Source: an uncultured Clostridia bacterium
GTDB lineage: Bacteria > Bacillota > Clostridia > Christensenellales > Borkfalkiaceae
Length of the DNA: 53,770 nucleotides
Direction of reading: 5' to 3'
Assembly: GCA_944354125.1 (NCBI GenBank)
Contig: CALVPT010000013.1
Location: 1 to 53,770 of the forward strand
The first letter of the stretch is position 1; every line of letters starts with the position of its first letter. Of the stretch, positions 18,184 to 26,629 are shown piece by piece. Position numbers and translations under genes: made by a program. The notes below the pieces were generated by a model. It ran no database searches and had not been told where the DNA came from. It saw only the letters and a program-made list of their open reading frames with translations.

Positions 18184-18213
18184 TTGCAAATGAGCGCGGC
18201 ATTATGCTATAAT
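18184..18213 (+). promoter_or_regulatory. Promoter of SRP RNA
   Basis: TTGCAA (18184-18189), 18-bp spacer, extended -10 TGCTATAAT (-10 at 18208-18213); start near 18220, at the first base of the RNA. Confidence 0.8.
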
Positions 18214-18220
18214 TACCCTA

Positions 18221-18485
18221 CCGTGCTAGGTGGGGAGTCAGCGGTGCCCTGTACCTGCAATCCGCTACAGCAGGACTTATCTGCCCCTCCCGACGCCAAA
18301 GATGGAAGGCTGCCCCATATAAGGGGTGTTGATCTCAAGGTCTTATGCAACTTGCCGCCGCGAACCGTGTCAGGATAGGGATATAGCAGCACTAAACGGC
18401 TAAGCGGGTGTGCCATAAGGTTGCTTTGAAGTAGCTACCTGTATGGGTTACGCTTCGGTCTTCGACGGCAAAAGGGGCTGCACGG
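18221..18485 (+). ncRNA. ffs: Signal recognition particle RNA, large type with Alu domain
   Basis: The 5' part CCGTGCTAGGTGGGGAG and the following GCGGTGCCCTGTACCTGCAA closely match the Alu domain of the B. subtilis scRNA. The end GCACGG (18480-18485) pairs with the start CCGTGC. The GTGTCAGG...AGCAGCA block (about 18367-18392) is the Ffh-binding domain, slightly divergent from GTCAGGTCCGGAAGGAAGCAGC. The length of about 265 nt fits the Bacillota form. It guides ribosomes making membrane and secreted proteins to the membrane. Strong promoter upstream, terminator downstream. Confidence 0.95.
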
Positions 18486-18499
18486 TTTTTTTGATTTTT

Positions 18500-18532
18500 A
18501 AGGCTACGGATAGCTCCGCAGCCTTTTATTTT
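18500..18532 (+). terminator. Terminator after SRP RNA
   Basis: Stem AAGGCT-A-CGGA with TCCG-C-AGCCTT (18500-18525), then a T-rich tail. A further TTTTTTT directly follows the RNA. Confidence 0.75.
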
Positions 18533-18643
18533 TGCGTTTGCCGTCCGCTTTACTGGAAATTTCCGCAGCGCGCACACCGCTGCACTCCCCCTTTACAGAG
18601 CGGCGGTCATATGATATACTTTGAACGCAAAGGAGGACAACGC

Positions 18644-19072
18644 ATGTTCGAGGGAAAGATTGTAGCCATCACGGGCGACAGGAATGGCACAGGCAGGGCG
18701 ACGGCCGCCGCCTTTGAGAGGCAGGGCGCGACGGTATGCGGAATAGATATTGAAGACGGAGGCTATTTCTGCGGAGACATTGGCGACAGACAGACGCTTG
18801 AAAGGTTTGCCCGAAAAGTTATTGACGACTACGGGCGCATAGATTTTCTGATAAACAACGCTCCCCCGATGATGAAGGGCATTGACGAATGTACATATGA
18901 GCAGTTCGAATATGCGCTGAGAGTGGGCAACCCCGACGACATAGCCGAACTGATACTCTTTCTGTGTTCGGACAAGGCGACCTTTATCACGGGCGAGAAC
19001 ATATGCGTGGACGGCGGAATGACCAGACTTATGATTTACCACGGCGACAACGGCTGGAAACTTGAAAGCTGA
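18644..19072 (+). CDS. SDR-family protein with the catalytic core deleted in frame
   Basis: 142 residues where short-chain dehydrogenases have about 245. The N-terminal half is a normal Rossmann start: VAITGDRNGTGRATAAAF for cofactor binding and INNAPPMMKGIDE. At ALRVG the sequence jumps straight to NPDDIAELILFLCSD and the C-terminal motif GENICVDGGMT. The middle with the catalytic Ser and YxxxK is missing. In full-length relatives RVG-like residues occur on both sides of this middle block, so recombination between short repeats is a likely cause (inference). The frame is kept, with AAGGAGG 7 nt before the ATG. Probably no dehydrogenase activity remains. Confidence 0.85.
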   Translation: MFEGKIVAITGDRNGTGRATAAAFERQGATVCGIDIEDGGYFCGDIGDRQTLERFARKVIDDYGRIDFLINNAPPMMKGIDECTYEQFEYALRVGNPDDIAELILFLCSDKATFITGENICVDGGMTRLMIYHGDNGWKLES

Positions 19073-19110
19073 TTTGAAACATATGCGCGGATACTGCAAT
19101 CACACCAAAG

Positions 19111-19141
19111 ACAAAGCCAACGGGTGACCCGTTGGCTTTGT
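19111..19141. terminator. Bidirectional terminator between SDR and ABC permease
   Basis: A 14-bp perfect stem (19111-19124 with 19128-19141) with a 3-nt loop between convergent genes. Confidence 0.8.
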
Positions 19142-19144
19142 CTT

Positions 19145-21676
19145 TCATTCTATGCTCTTGAGCGACTTGAGCATGTCTATCTTTTTAAGGCTTCTGTACA
19201 TTACGAGGTTGACTATGAGCGAGAAACCCAGCGTTATGAGCGTGCCGTAGATATAGCTCAGCCAGGATATGCTCCTGCCGAACATTATCATGTCGACTTC
19301 AATGGAGGCTATAACGTACTGGTGCAGAAGTATTCCGACGAATATGCCGAAGATTACGCCTATTACCGTAAGCAGAATATTTTCCCTGTACACGTAGGAT
19401 GCCACCTCGTTGTCGTAGAAGCCGAGCACCTTGAGCGTGGCAATCTCCCTCTGCCTTTCGGCGATATTTATGCTGTTGAGGTTATACAGCACGACGAGCG
19501 CAAGAAGCGCCGCCGAGCCGAGCACTATGAGAACTATAGTATTGAGCGAAGAGAGCGTATCGTTTGCCCACTTTACCGTGGTGGAGACGAACGCCACTCC
19601 CTGCACGTCGTCCAGCGCGAGCAAGGCATTGCCCAGTCCGTCCTGGAACTCGTCCGAGGTATCGGCATACCTCAATATTATCTGGTTATACTGCGGCGTG
19701 CCCCCGAACAGTTTCTCATAATGCGCCTCGGTCATGAATATGTAGTGACCTATATAGTTTTCGAATATGGCGGAGATGGTGACGGTTATGTTGTTCATGT
19801 CCGCATCCATGAAGCTCAGGCTGTCGCCGACGCCTACGCCCAGCGTCTTTGCCGTCTTTTCGCTTATTATCACGCCGTCGTCAGACAGGGTCAGCGCCTT
19901 TCTCGTCGTCCTTTCGCGGAACGTGAAGTAATCTTCAATCCCGTCGGTCGTCTGCGGCACGGCGAGCGTTATGGTCTGCACTCCGTCGTCGCCCTGCGCG
20001 TCGACCGTCTGCTGATACATGACTAAGGCCGAAACGCCGTCCCTGACGGAGAGTATTTCGCCCTCGAGATCGCTCCTCTCCCCGTCGTCAAGAGTCGAAG
20101 TTATGGTGACCGTTGCCTGATAGTGCGTTATCTCCTCAAACTGCTTGTCCGCGACGACCATTATGGAGTCGTGCAATCCCAGACCTACCAACACGAGTCC
20201 CATGCACCCGGCAACGCCTATTATTGTCATGAACAGGCGCTTTTTATAGCGGAACATATTCCTGACCGTCGCCTTCTGCGTGAAGTTGAGTCTCTTCCAC
20301 AAGAACGGAATGCGCTCTATGAGCACCCTCTTGCCCGGCTTTGGAGCTTCGGGGCGCATTATCTCGGCAGGCTTGGCGCGCGACACGCTGTAGCAGGCGA
20401 ATACCGTCGCCAGCCCCGTGACGAGCACGCTGGCAAGCACGGCAATCAGCCCCTCGACGAGATTATACGGTATTACATAGCTCGTAAGCCCCTCGTAGAG
20501 CAGCGAATACGCCTTCATTATGGCGAGCGGAAAGACCTTTTCGCCGAACAGCACGCCTATTACAGAACCCGTCAGCGTAGGCAGGAGCGCATAGAGAATG
20601 TAGCGCGCCATTATCGCGGCGTTGGAGCTGCCTAGCGCCTTGAGAGTGCCTATCTGCTGGCGATCCTCTTCGACCATTCTGGTCATTGCCGTAAGGCTGA
20701 CTAGCGCGGCGACGAGGAAGAAAATTATGGGCAGCAACTTGCCAAGACTTGCAACCCTTCCGGCATCGCTCTCGAAGTTGACCGCCGAAATTATGGCGTC
20801 TCTTCCGAGCACGTACCACTGCGGCTGAGGTATCCCGGCACGGATCATCTCCTCTATCTCGGGAGTCAGGAAAGGCAGCCCGAGCTGGGCTTTGACCTCC
20901 TCGCAGGCGGCGTCGAAAAGCTCATCATAGCGGCGCGCGCAGGCGCTTTCTGAAAGCCCCTCTATCGCCTCTTCGCCCTTTGCGGCAAGTTGGTCATACG
21001 CGCTCTCGAAACTGTCCGTCTCCTTAGCGCCTTCGAGGGTCAGATATATTTCCGTATACACGTCGGAGGTAAAAGCCTGCCTTTCGACCAGCACAAACCC
21101 CTCTATCTCGCCGCTGCCTACGCTGCCAGAACCCCTGTTCAGGTCCATATACTGCGGCAGATTGCCGAAACCTACTATGGTCATTTCGGTATAAGCCAGA
21201 CTTTCGGAAAGGTCCCCTCCGTCGCCCGACATTACCCTGACCTTATCTCCAAGATTGTACGTGCCCTTTTCACGCAAGAAGGAGTCCACAAGGCACTCGT
21301 CCGCGCTCTCGGGGAGTCTGCCCTCCGTAACCGTCGGAATGTTCATTGTATCCGAATAGGACATAAGCTTTACCGCCAGATTGTCCGTCTCGTCGAAGAG
21401 CACGTCCATCGAATATGCCCCCTCCGCGCCCGCAACTTCGGGAAGGGCAAGCAATTGGCCGACGTCCGTCTCCGTAAGCCCGACGGTGCTTATTACCCTG
21501 TAATCGTAAAGTCCGCTGTCGTCATAGTACTTTTCCGCCGAAAGCAGCATATCCCTTTCGCTGGAGCGCAGTCCCGAAAAGAACGCCGCACCCAGAAGTA
21601 TTATGAAAAATACAGATATGAACTTGCCCTTGTTTGCGGCAAGCGTCCTGAAAAAATCCTTGAAAGATGCCCCCAT
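19145..21676 (-). CDS. ABC transporter permease, MacB/FtsX type
   Basis: An 843-residue membrane protein with two FtsX domains. Layout: TM1 near the N-terminus (FISVFFIILLGAAFFSGL), a large extracellular domain (about 40-300), three TM helices (about 310-440), a TM near 490 (MTIIGVAGCMGLVLVGLGL), a second extracellular domain (about 510-720) and three C-terminal TM helices. Such proteins couple cytoplasmic ATP hydrolysis to export or to force transmission across the membrane. The start chosen is ATG 21676, 10 nt after the ATPase stop, with GAGGAAG in front; an upstream Met at 21724 lies inside the ATPase gene. Substrate unknown; the divergent TetR gene suggests an inducible efflux role. Confidence 0.92.
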   Translation of the reverse strand: MGASFKDFFRTLAANKGKFISVFFIILLGAAFFSGLRSSERDMLLSAEKYYDDSGLYDYRVISTVGLTETDVGQLLALPEVAGAEGAYSMDVLFDETDNLAVKLMSYSDTMNIPTVTEGRLPESADECLVDSFLREKGTYNLGDKVRVMSGDGGDLSESLAYTEMTIVGFGNLPQYMDLNRGSGSVGSGEIEGFVLVERQAFTSDVYTEIYLTLEGAKETDSFESAYDQLAAKGEEAIEGLSESACARRYDELFDAACEEVKAQLGLPFLTPEIEEMIRAGIPQPQWYVLGRDAIISAVNFESDAGRVASLGKLLPIIFFLVAALVSLTAMTRMVEEDRQQIGTLKALGSSNAAIMARYILYALLPTLTGSVIGVLFGEKVFPLAIMKAYSLLYEGLTSYVIPYNLVEGLIAVLASVLVTGLATVFACYSVSRAKPAEIMRPEAPKPGKRVLIERIPFLWKRLNFTQKATVRNMFRYKKRLFMTIIGVAGCMGLVLVGLGLHDSIMVVADKQFEEITHYQATVTITSTLDDGERSDLEGEILSVRDGVSALVMYQQTVDAQGDDGVQTITLAVPQTTDGIEDYFTFRERTTRKALTLSDDGVIISEKTAKTLGVGVGDSLSFMDADMNNITVTISAIFENYIGHYIFMTEAHYEKLFGGTPQYNQIILRYADTSDEFQDGLGNALLALDDVQGVAFVSTTVKWANDTLSSLNTIVLIVLGSAALLALVVLYNLNSINIAERQREIATLKVLGFYDNEVASYVYRENILLTVIGVIFGIFVGILLHQYVIASIEVDMIMFGRSISWLSYIYGTLITLGFSLIVNLVMYRSLKKIDMLKSLKSIE

Positions 21677-21686
21677 ACGTACTTCC

Positions 21687-22391
21687 TCACCACTCGATAT
21701 CCTCAATCGGGACGGGATTTTCATTGAGCGTACAGCCCGTCACCCTGCCGCTTCTGAGCTCGATGACCCTGTCGGCCATAGGCATGAGCGCGCTGTTGTG
21801 GGTTACCACCACGACGGTCATATTGCGCTCCCTGCACATATTGTGCAGAAGTTTCAAAACCGCCTTGCCCGTCACGTAGTCAAGCGCGCCCGTCGGCTCG
21901 TCGCAGAGCAGAAGCTTGGGATTCTTTGCAAGCGCCCTTGCAATCGCCACCCTCTGCTGTTCTCCGCCCGAAAGCTGCGACGGAAAGTTATCCTTGCGGT
22001 CGCTCAGCCCGACGTCGGCAAGTATCTCGTCGGCGTTGAGCGGTTTTCTGCCTATCTGGAGGGCAAGTTCGACGTTTTCATACGCAGTAAGATTCTGCAT
22101 CAGGTTGTAGAACTGAAAGACAAACCCGACGTCCTCCCTGCGGTAGCGTATGAGATTCCTGCCCTTAAGGGCGTTTATCTCCTGCCCGTCGACGATGACT
22201 TTGCCGTCCGACACGCTGTCCATGCCGCCGAGTATGTTTAAAACAGTCGTCTTGCCAGCGCCGCTTGCGCCGACTATCACGACAAATTCGCCCTTCTGAA
22301 TTTCAAAGCTTACGCCCGAAAGCGCATAGATTTCCACCTCGCCCATGAGGTAGACCTTTTTTACGTCCTGAAACGATATATATCCTGCCAT
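21687..22391 (-). CDS. ABC transporter ATP-binding protein (MacB/LolD type)
   Basis: 234 residues with all ABC motifs: Walker [11 protein letters not shown]-loop VFQFYNL, signature [15 protein letters not shown], Walker [13 protein letters not shown] and switch His in [15 protein letters not shown] and the short length fit the LolD/MacB subgroup. Start: the third Met (22391) has AGGGG at 9 nt; the first possible Met (22421) has none. It is followed directly by its permease, and divergent from a TetR-type regulator with overlapping promoter elements. Confidence 0.93.
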   Translation of the reverse strand: MAGYISFQDVKKVYLMGEVEIYALSGVSFEIQKGEFVVIVGASGAGKTTVLNILGGMDSVSDGKVIVDGQEINALKGRNLIRYRREDVGFVFQFYNLMQNLTAYENVELALQIGRKPLNADEILADVGLSDRKDNFPSQLSGGEQQRVAIARALAKNPKLLLCDEPTGALDYVTGKAVLKLLHNMCRERNMTVVVVTHNSALMPMADRVIELRSGRVTGCTLNENPVPIEDIEW

Positions 22392-22454
22392 CTTGTGCAT
22401 CCCCTGACCTGAATTTGTCATTCGTGCTTGACACCGTCGTCATTTTACAATATA

Positions 22455-22506
22455 ATTTTATACACCTGTAAGATATTTGTCAAATGTCAATCGTGTGAAA
22501 TATGTA
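22455..22506. promoter_or_regulatory. Overlapping divergent promoters and repeat, ABC exporter / TetR regulator
   Basis: Minus strand (ABC): TTGACA (22478-22483), 17-bp spacer, TAAAAT (22455-22460). Plus strand (tetR): TTGTCA (22477-22482), 18-bp spacer, TATGTA (22501-22506), weaker. The two -35 elements overlap inside a direct repeat TGTCAA-A-TGTCAA (22478-22490) and a small palindrome ATTTG-T-CAAAT, a good place for the TetR protein to repress both directions. Confidence 0.5.
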
Positions 22507-22559
22507 TGATTTCTTATAGCCGCACGCGCGATGTAAGAAAATTGCAGGAGGAACTTTTT

Positions 22560-23132
22560 ATGAAGACCGACCGCCGCACAAAATACACCAAGATGGTCAT
22601 TCGTCAAGCCTTTATGGAGGCCATGAAGAGCAAGCCATTCCAAAAAATCACCGTCGCCGACATATGCTCGCTTGCGGAGATAAGCCGACCGACATTCTAC
22701 TTCCACTATGCCGACAAATTCGACCTTCTGGACGAGATAGGCGAAAATATGCTCTCCTCGGCAAACCTGACGAAAATTTCGGAACTGACGATAGAGCGGC
22801 CTGGCGAAATATTCAATGCCATACTCAACCTTGTGAAGATTGTCGAAGACAATATGGAAGTATACCGCATATGCGTGCTGGAAAGAGGCGTAAATTCAAG
22901 ACTGCCTTCGAAGATTACAGAAGAACTTAACGCCACCGTGATAAGCTATTGGGAGCAAAAGGGCGTTTTTGCCGACAAGCTGGACAAGCGCTATGTATCC
23001 GACTTCATTCAGTCGACCTTCAACAGCGTCATTCGCTGCTGGATAGAAAAGAAAGACGACAGAGAAAGCGCCGAAAAGATTGCAGAAATCATAAAGACAT
23101 TCGCCCTGAGAGGGCTTTTAGGATTTGTCTGA
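22560..23132 (+). CDS. TetR/AcrR-family transcriptional regulator
   Basis: A 190-residue regulator. The N-terminal helix-turn-helix (about 10-57) shows MVIRQAFMEAMKSKPFQKIT, VADICSLAEISRPTFYFHY and DKFDLLDEI, the TetR signature. The C-terminal part is helical ligand-binding/dimerisation, with no recognisable subfamily. The ATG follows AGGAGG at 8 nt. It is divergent from the ABC exporter and likely represses it; the ligand is unknown. An in-frame extension upstream to 22428 has no ribosome site. Confidence 0.92.
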   Translation: MKTDRRTKYTKMVIRQAFMEAMKSKPFQKITVADICSLAEISRPTFYFHYADKFDLLDEIGENMLSSANLTKISELTIERPGEIFNAILNLVKIVEDNMEVYRICVLERGVNSRLPSKITEELNATVISYWEQKGVFADKLDKRYVSDFIQSTFNSVIRCWIEKKDDRESAEKIAEIIKTFALRGLLGFV

Positions 23133-23140
23133 CATACATA

Positions 23141-23172
23141 AGCAGGGACGACCTCAATCGGTCGTCCCTGCT
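23141..23172. terminator. Bidirectional terminator between tetR and the PstS-like gene
   Basis: A 13-bp perfect stem (23141-23153 with 23160-23172) between convergent genes. Confidence 0.8.
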
Positions 23173-23183
23173 TCTTTCATCAT

Positions 23184-24380
23184 TCAATTCAAGGGCGCGT
23201 AGCCCGTTTTGGCAATGAGTTCCTGCCCCTGCGGCGAAAGTATCCAGTCTATGAGTTTTTTGACGTTGCCCGTCGGCTGTCCGTTGGTTACGGCATAGAA
23301 GTCGACGACGAAGGGATAACTTCCGTCCGAGATGTTCTGCTGTGTGGGCGCAACCCCGTCTATGCTCAAGAGCTTTGCCGAGGGATTGGAATACATGACC
23401 GTGGCATAGTACTTATACGAATAGCCAAGCGCAGGCTGAACGCCCTTCCACGTGACGGTTATCTGCTGCATTAAGCTGTTGGTGCCGACCAGACTTCTGT
23501 CCGGCAACGGCTGAGGCGCAATGAGCGGCACGTCCTTCATCACGCCCTGTATGCCCGTCTGACTGCCAGAACCCTCGGGGCGCTGATAGGCGATTATCTT
23601 TCCGCCCTGCTCCCAGCCGAGCGTGCCCCAGTTGGCCGTCTTGCCCGAGTAAATATTTTTAATCTGCTGATAGCTGAGGTTATCTATGGGATTGGAGTCG
23701 GCGACGAGAAAGACGAATGCCTCCCTGCCGATAGGCGTAAATACCAGTTCCGCGCCTGCCTTTTCAGCCTCCGCCATCTGGCTTTCCGAAGCTCCCGCGA
23801 CAAAAATCACGTCGCGCTCGCCCGAAATTATTCCGCTGTATGCTTTGAGCGTATTCGTCATTATGACCTTGTCGGGTGTATACGCCTCCTCGGCATAGGC
23901 CGCCTGTGCGAATGCCGCATAGAGAGGATAGAGCGCGATTGCACCGTCGAGTTGCGGCAAATCTTCCGTAAGTATAAGCGCAGACTGCTCGTCCAGCGTG
24001 GCAAGCTTAGAATTTTCCTTGAACGGCTCGTAAACCGAGATGTCGGGCTGAGAGTCGCTTGTCATTGACTGACCGTAATCTATCCACCAGTTCGCCCTGA
24101 GAGCATTGGGAAAAAGCGCCGCCGAAAGCGCAATTACTGCCGCCAGCGCTATGGAAAGGGGCGCAGTTGCCCTCTTATGGGGAATGAAGCACAGCGCCGC
24201 AACCGCGCCGACAAACACTATTGCAAGCGCCACGGGAATGAGCCCGACTATGTTGTCTATGCAGGCAAACTGACTTAAGTATTCATACCTCCACAGCAAA
24301 TAAATTGCCGCCGCGACAGCGCCTGCCGTAATGAGCGAGCCTGCCGCCGCCTTTATTATCTTAACCGTTCTTTTAGTCAT
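23184..24380 (-). CDS. Membrane-anchored PstS-like substrate-binding protein
   Basis: 398 residues. The N-terminal 100 residues hold three hydrophobic segments (about 11-29, 42-64, 72-94) instead of a signal peptide or lipobox. The rest (about 115-398) is a periplasmic-binding domain of the phosphate (PBP-like) class: NSKLATLDEQ, a middle block with GREAFVFLVADSNPIDNLS and YSGKTANWGTLGW, RPEGSGSQTG (the anion-binding Ser/Thr region) and a C-terminal IDWILSPQGQELIAKTGY. No pstC, pstA, pstB or phoU is in the window. AAAGGTG precedes the ATG, 9 nt after the upstream gene's stop. It may sense or capture an oxyanion; the ligand is not certain. Confidence 0.85.
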   Translation of the reverse strand: MTKRTVKIIKAAAGSLITAGAVAAAIYLLWRYEYLSQFACIDNIVGLIPVALAIVFVGAVAALCFIPHKRATAPLSIALAAVIALSAALFPNALRANWWIDYGQSMTSDSQPDISVYEPFKENSKLATLDEQSALILTEDLPQLDGAIALYPLYAAFAQAAYAEEAYTPDKVIMTNTLKAYSGIISGERDVIFVAGASESQMAEAEKAGAELVFTPIGREAFVFLVADSNPIDNLSYQQIKNIYSGKTANWGTLGWEQGGKIIAYQRPEGSGSQTGIQGVMKDVPLIAPQPLPDRSLVGTNSLMQQITVTWKGVQPALGYSYKYYATVMYSNPSAKLLSIDGVAPTQQNISDGSYPFVVDFYAVTNGQPTGNVKKLIDWILSPQGQELIAKTGYAPLN

Positions 24381-24389
24381 GGCACACCT

Positions 24390-24764
24390 TTACATAAGCC
24401 TTATGACTATCACGCCCGTAGAAAACATGAGGATTATCGCCGCCACCGTCACGATCGGCAAGACAAAGGAGATTACCGAAACCGCTATGCTGCCGCGCGT
24501 ACGGTAACTGTCGAAAAGAGTAACAAAGCCCCATACGCAACCGATTACGGGTGCGACCAGCGTATACAGCGCAAATATGACAAAAAGAAAAAATGTTATA
24601 TAGCTCCAGAAACCTAAAAGCAGGCTGAGCGCAGCTAAAATCGCGGATATGATTGAAGAAAGCTCGATATACAGTCCTTTGAACGCAAACTTAAGCGCCT
24701 TTTTCCTGCGCGCCTCCTCTTCTTCATAAGTTATGCCGTTCATATCTTCGGGACTTTTATCCAT
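24390..24764 (-). CDS. Small membrane protein, function unknown
   Basis: 124 residues. A charged cytoplasmic N-terminus (EEEEARRKKALKFAF) precedes about three transmembrane segments (about 33-55, 57-80 and 95-120). No family recognised. GGGGAGG precedes the ATG. It is the first gene of a two-gene operon with the PstS-like protein, so it may assist or anchor that protein. Confidence 0.75.
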   Translation of the reverse strand: MDKSPEDMNGITYEEEEARRKKALKFAFKGLYIELSSIISAILAALSLLLGFWSYITFFLFVIFALYTLVAPVIGCVWGFVTLFDSYRTRGSIAVSVISFVLPIVTVAAIILMFSTGVIVIRLM

Positions 24765-24817
24765 AGAGCAACCTCCCCGTCAGACAAGTTTATGCCGACG
24801 CTTGCTGTCCTGATTAA

Positions 24818-24847
24818 ATTTTAACACCGCCGCCGCTCTTTTGTCAA
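24818..24847 (-). promoter_or_regulatory. Promoter of the PstS-like operon
   Basis: Minus strand: TTGACA (24842-24847), 18-bp spacer, TAAAAT (24818-24823). No PhoP-type direct repeat was noticed here. Confidence 0.65.
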
Positions 24848-24892
24848 TATGCGACCATATATCCGAACCTTACAAAACTGTAAGGAAAGCGC

Positions 24893-24929
24893 ATAAAAAA
24901 GACAGGTCCGCACTCATAAGACCTGTCTT
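24893..24929 (-). terminator. Terminator of the amino-acid ABC operon
   Basis: Stem AAGACAGGT (24899-24907) with ACCTGTCTT (24921-24929); six T follow on the minus strand. Confidence 0.85.
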
Positions 24930-24940
24930 ATAATTTAATT

Positions 24941-25942
24941 TTAAAGTACCTTGGAGAAGAAATCCTTCAATCTTTCGGTTTTGGGATTGCCGAACAGCTC
25001 CTTGGGAGTGCCCTCTTCGGTTATCTTTCCGTCCGCCATGAAGAGCACCCTTGTGGATACCTCCCTGGCAAAGCCCATTTCGTGGGTGACTATGACCATG
25101 GTCATACCCTCGTCGGCAAGCTCCTTTATGAGCGAGAGAACTTCGCCTACCATTTCGGGGTCGAGCGCCGAAGTAGGCTCGTCGAAGAGCATTACTTCGG
25201 GGTTCATTGCAAGCGCCCTGACGATTGCAATTCTCTGCCTCTGTCCGCCCGAAAGCGTAGAGGGATATGCCTTTGCCTTGTCCGAAAGACCTATCCTTTG
25301 AAGCAGGCGCATGGCGTTTGCCTCCGCCTCTTCCTTTATGCTCTTTTTGGTCTTTTCTATGGGTATGAGCGGCTTTTTATCCTGCTTCTTTTTAAAGATG
25401 TTGGCAATCTTTATGAAGAAGTTATGCCTTTTGGTCTTTGCAAGCTCCTTGAGCCCTACATAGACGGGAACGAGCGTTATGTTTCTGAGCACGTTCATGT
25501 TGTTGAACAGATTGAACTGCTGGAATACCATGCCCATTCTGCGGCGTTCTACGTTGATGTCGACTTTGAGGTTGGAAAGGTTCTTGCCGTCGAAGAATAC
25601 ATATCCGTCGGTCGGGTCCTCCAGCACATTCAGACACCTTAAAAACGTACTCTTGCCGCTGCCCGAAGGTCCTATTATGGAGACCTTTTCGCCCGGATAT
25701 ATCTTGGTGCTTATATCGTCGAGCACTTTAAGTTCGCCGAAGCTCTTGGTGAGGTGCTGAACCTCCAGCATGGCCTTTTCGTCGCAGGGTTCAACGGGGG
25801 TCACCTGAGTCTTTATAAACTTCTGCCCCTTTACCTTTTTGCGGACGACAGGTTTTTCCTGCGGAGAGACGGCATCTATCAACCTGTTTCCACGGCCGCA
25901 TTCAGCAGTATTTTCAACTTCGGGGATGTTATCTCTTTTCAC
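24941..25942 (-). CDS. Polar amino-acid ABC transporter ATPase (GlnQ-like), extended
   Basis: 333 residues where GlnQ-type ATPases have about 240. Walker [11 protein letters not shown]-loop VFQQFNLF, signature [15 protein letters not shown], Walker [13 protein letters not shown] and switch His [10 protein letters not shown] are all present. Extra parts: about 57 polar, basic residues at the N-terminus, and an insertion of about 35 Lys-rich residues ([14 protein letters not shown] region) between the Q-loop and signature. Start: GTG at 25942 with GGAGG at 10 nt; the TTG at 25951 is too close to the ribosome site. It overlaps the permease by 14 bp. Energises import with the genes at 25929-27457. 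Confidence 0.92.
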   Translation of the reverse strand: MKRDNIPEVENTAECGRGNRLIDAVSPQEKPVVRKKVKGQKFIKTQVTPVEPCDEKAMLEVQHLTKSFGELKVLDDISTKIYPGEKVSIIGPSGSGKSTFLRCLNVLEDPTDGYVFFDGKNLSNLKVDINVERRRMGMVFQQFNLFNNMNVLRNITLVPVYVGLKELAKTKRHNFFIKIANIFKKKQDKKPLIPIEKTKKSIKEEAEANAMRLLQRIGLSDKAKAYPSTLSGGQRQRIAIVRALAMNPEVMLFDEPTSALDPEMVGEVLSLIKELADEGMTMVIVTHEMGFAREVSTRVLFMADGKITEEGTPKELFGNPKTERLKDFFSKVL

Positions 25943-26618
25943 TCTTAGCAAACCTCCTTTCGAGAAGTTTTATTATGAGCGTGACTATGAGCACGAGCAC
26001 GAAGTAGATGAGTGCAAGCGCGATATAAGGAATAAAGTATTCGTACGTAGCCGTTGCTATCGACTTGAATACCATAGTCAAATCAGCAAGACCTATTGCA
26101 CTAACTATAGAAGTTTCCTTGAGAAGGGATATGAACTCGTTACCTATCGTAGGCACTACGTTCTTGATTGCCTGAGGGAGCACAACCCTTATCATAGTAG
26201 CCGCATAACCCATGCCCAGTGACCTACCTGCTTCCATCTGACCTCTGTCGACGGCATTTATACCGCTTCGGATGATTTCTGCCATATAAGCACCGCTGTT
26301 GAAACCGAATATGAGCGACACCTCAACCACAGGCTCAATTCTTACAGTTGCAAATACCGCAAAATGCATTAAAAGGAGCTGAACCATCATAGGCGTACCG
26401 CGGAACACGGCAATGTACAGGTCGGCTATGCGCTTTAATACCTTTGCAACAATATTGTTTGAAGGCATTATGAGAACGCTTGCAAGTATGCAACCAATTA
26501 TGAAACCAAGCAACAGACCAAATACAGCTATAATCATGGTATTTTTTAAACCATTCAATATAGACATAGCCGTATCGGGATTGCTTACCCTATTCCAGAA
26601 AATTTCAAAACTGCTCAT
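25929..26618 (-). CDS. Amino-acid ABC transporter permease (HisM type)
   Basis: 229 residues, about five transmembrane segments. The permease-ATPase coupling (EAA) loop reads [21 protein letters not shown], given here as [10 protein letters not shown] and [18 protein letters not shown] near residue 75 is typical of the HisM/GlnP family. It lies 11 nt after the binding-protein stop without a clear Shine-Dalgarno, so translation may be coupled. It forms the membrane channel, probably a homodimer, of the importer. Base composition is more AT-rich than the flanking genes. Confidence 0.93.
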   Translation of the reverse strand: MSSFEIFWNRVSNPDTAMSILNGLKNTMIIAVFGLLLGFIIGCILASVLIMPSNNIVAKVLKRIADLYIAVFRGTPMMVQLLLMHFAVFATVRIEPVVEVSLIFGFNSGAYMAEIIRSGINAVDRGQMEAGRSLGMGYAATMIRVVLPQAIKNVVPTIGNEFISLLKETSIVSAIGLADLTMVFKSIATATYEYFIPYIALALIYFVLVLIVTLIIKLLERRFAKSEKR

Positions 26619-26629
26619 TTATAATCAAT

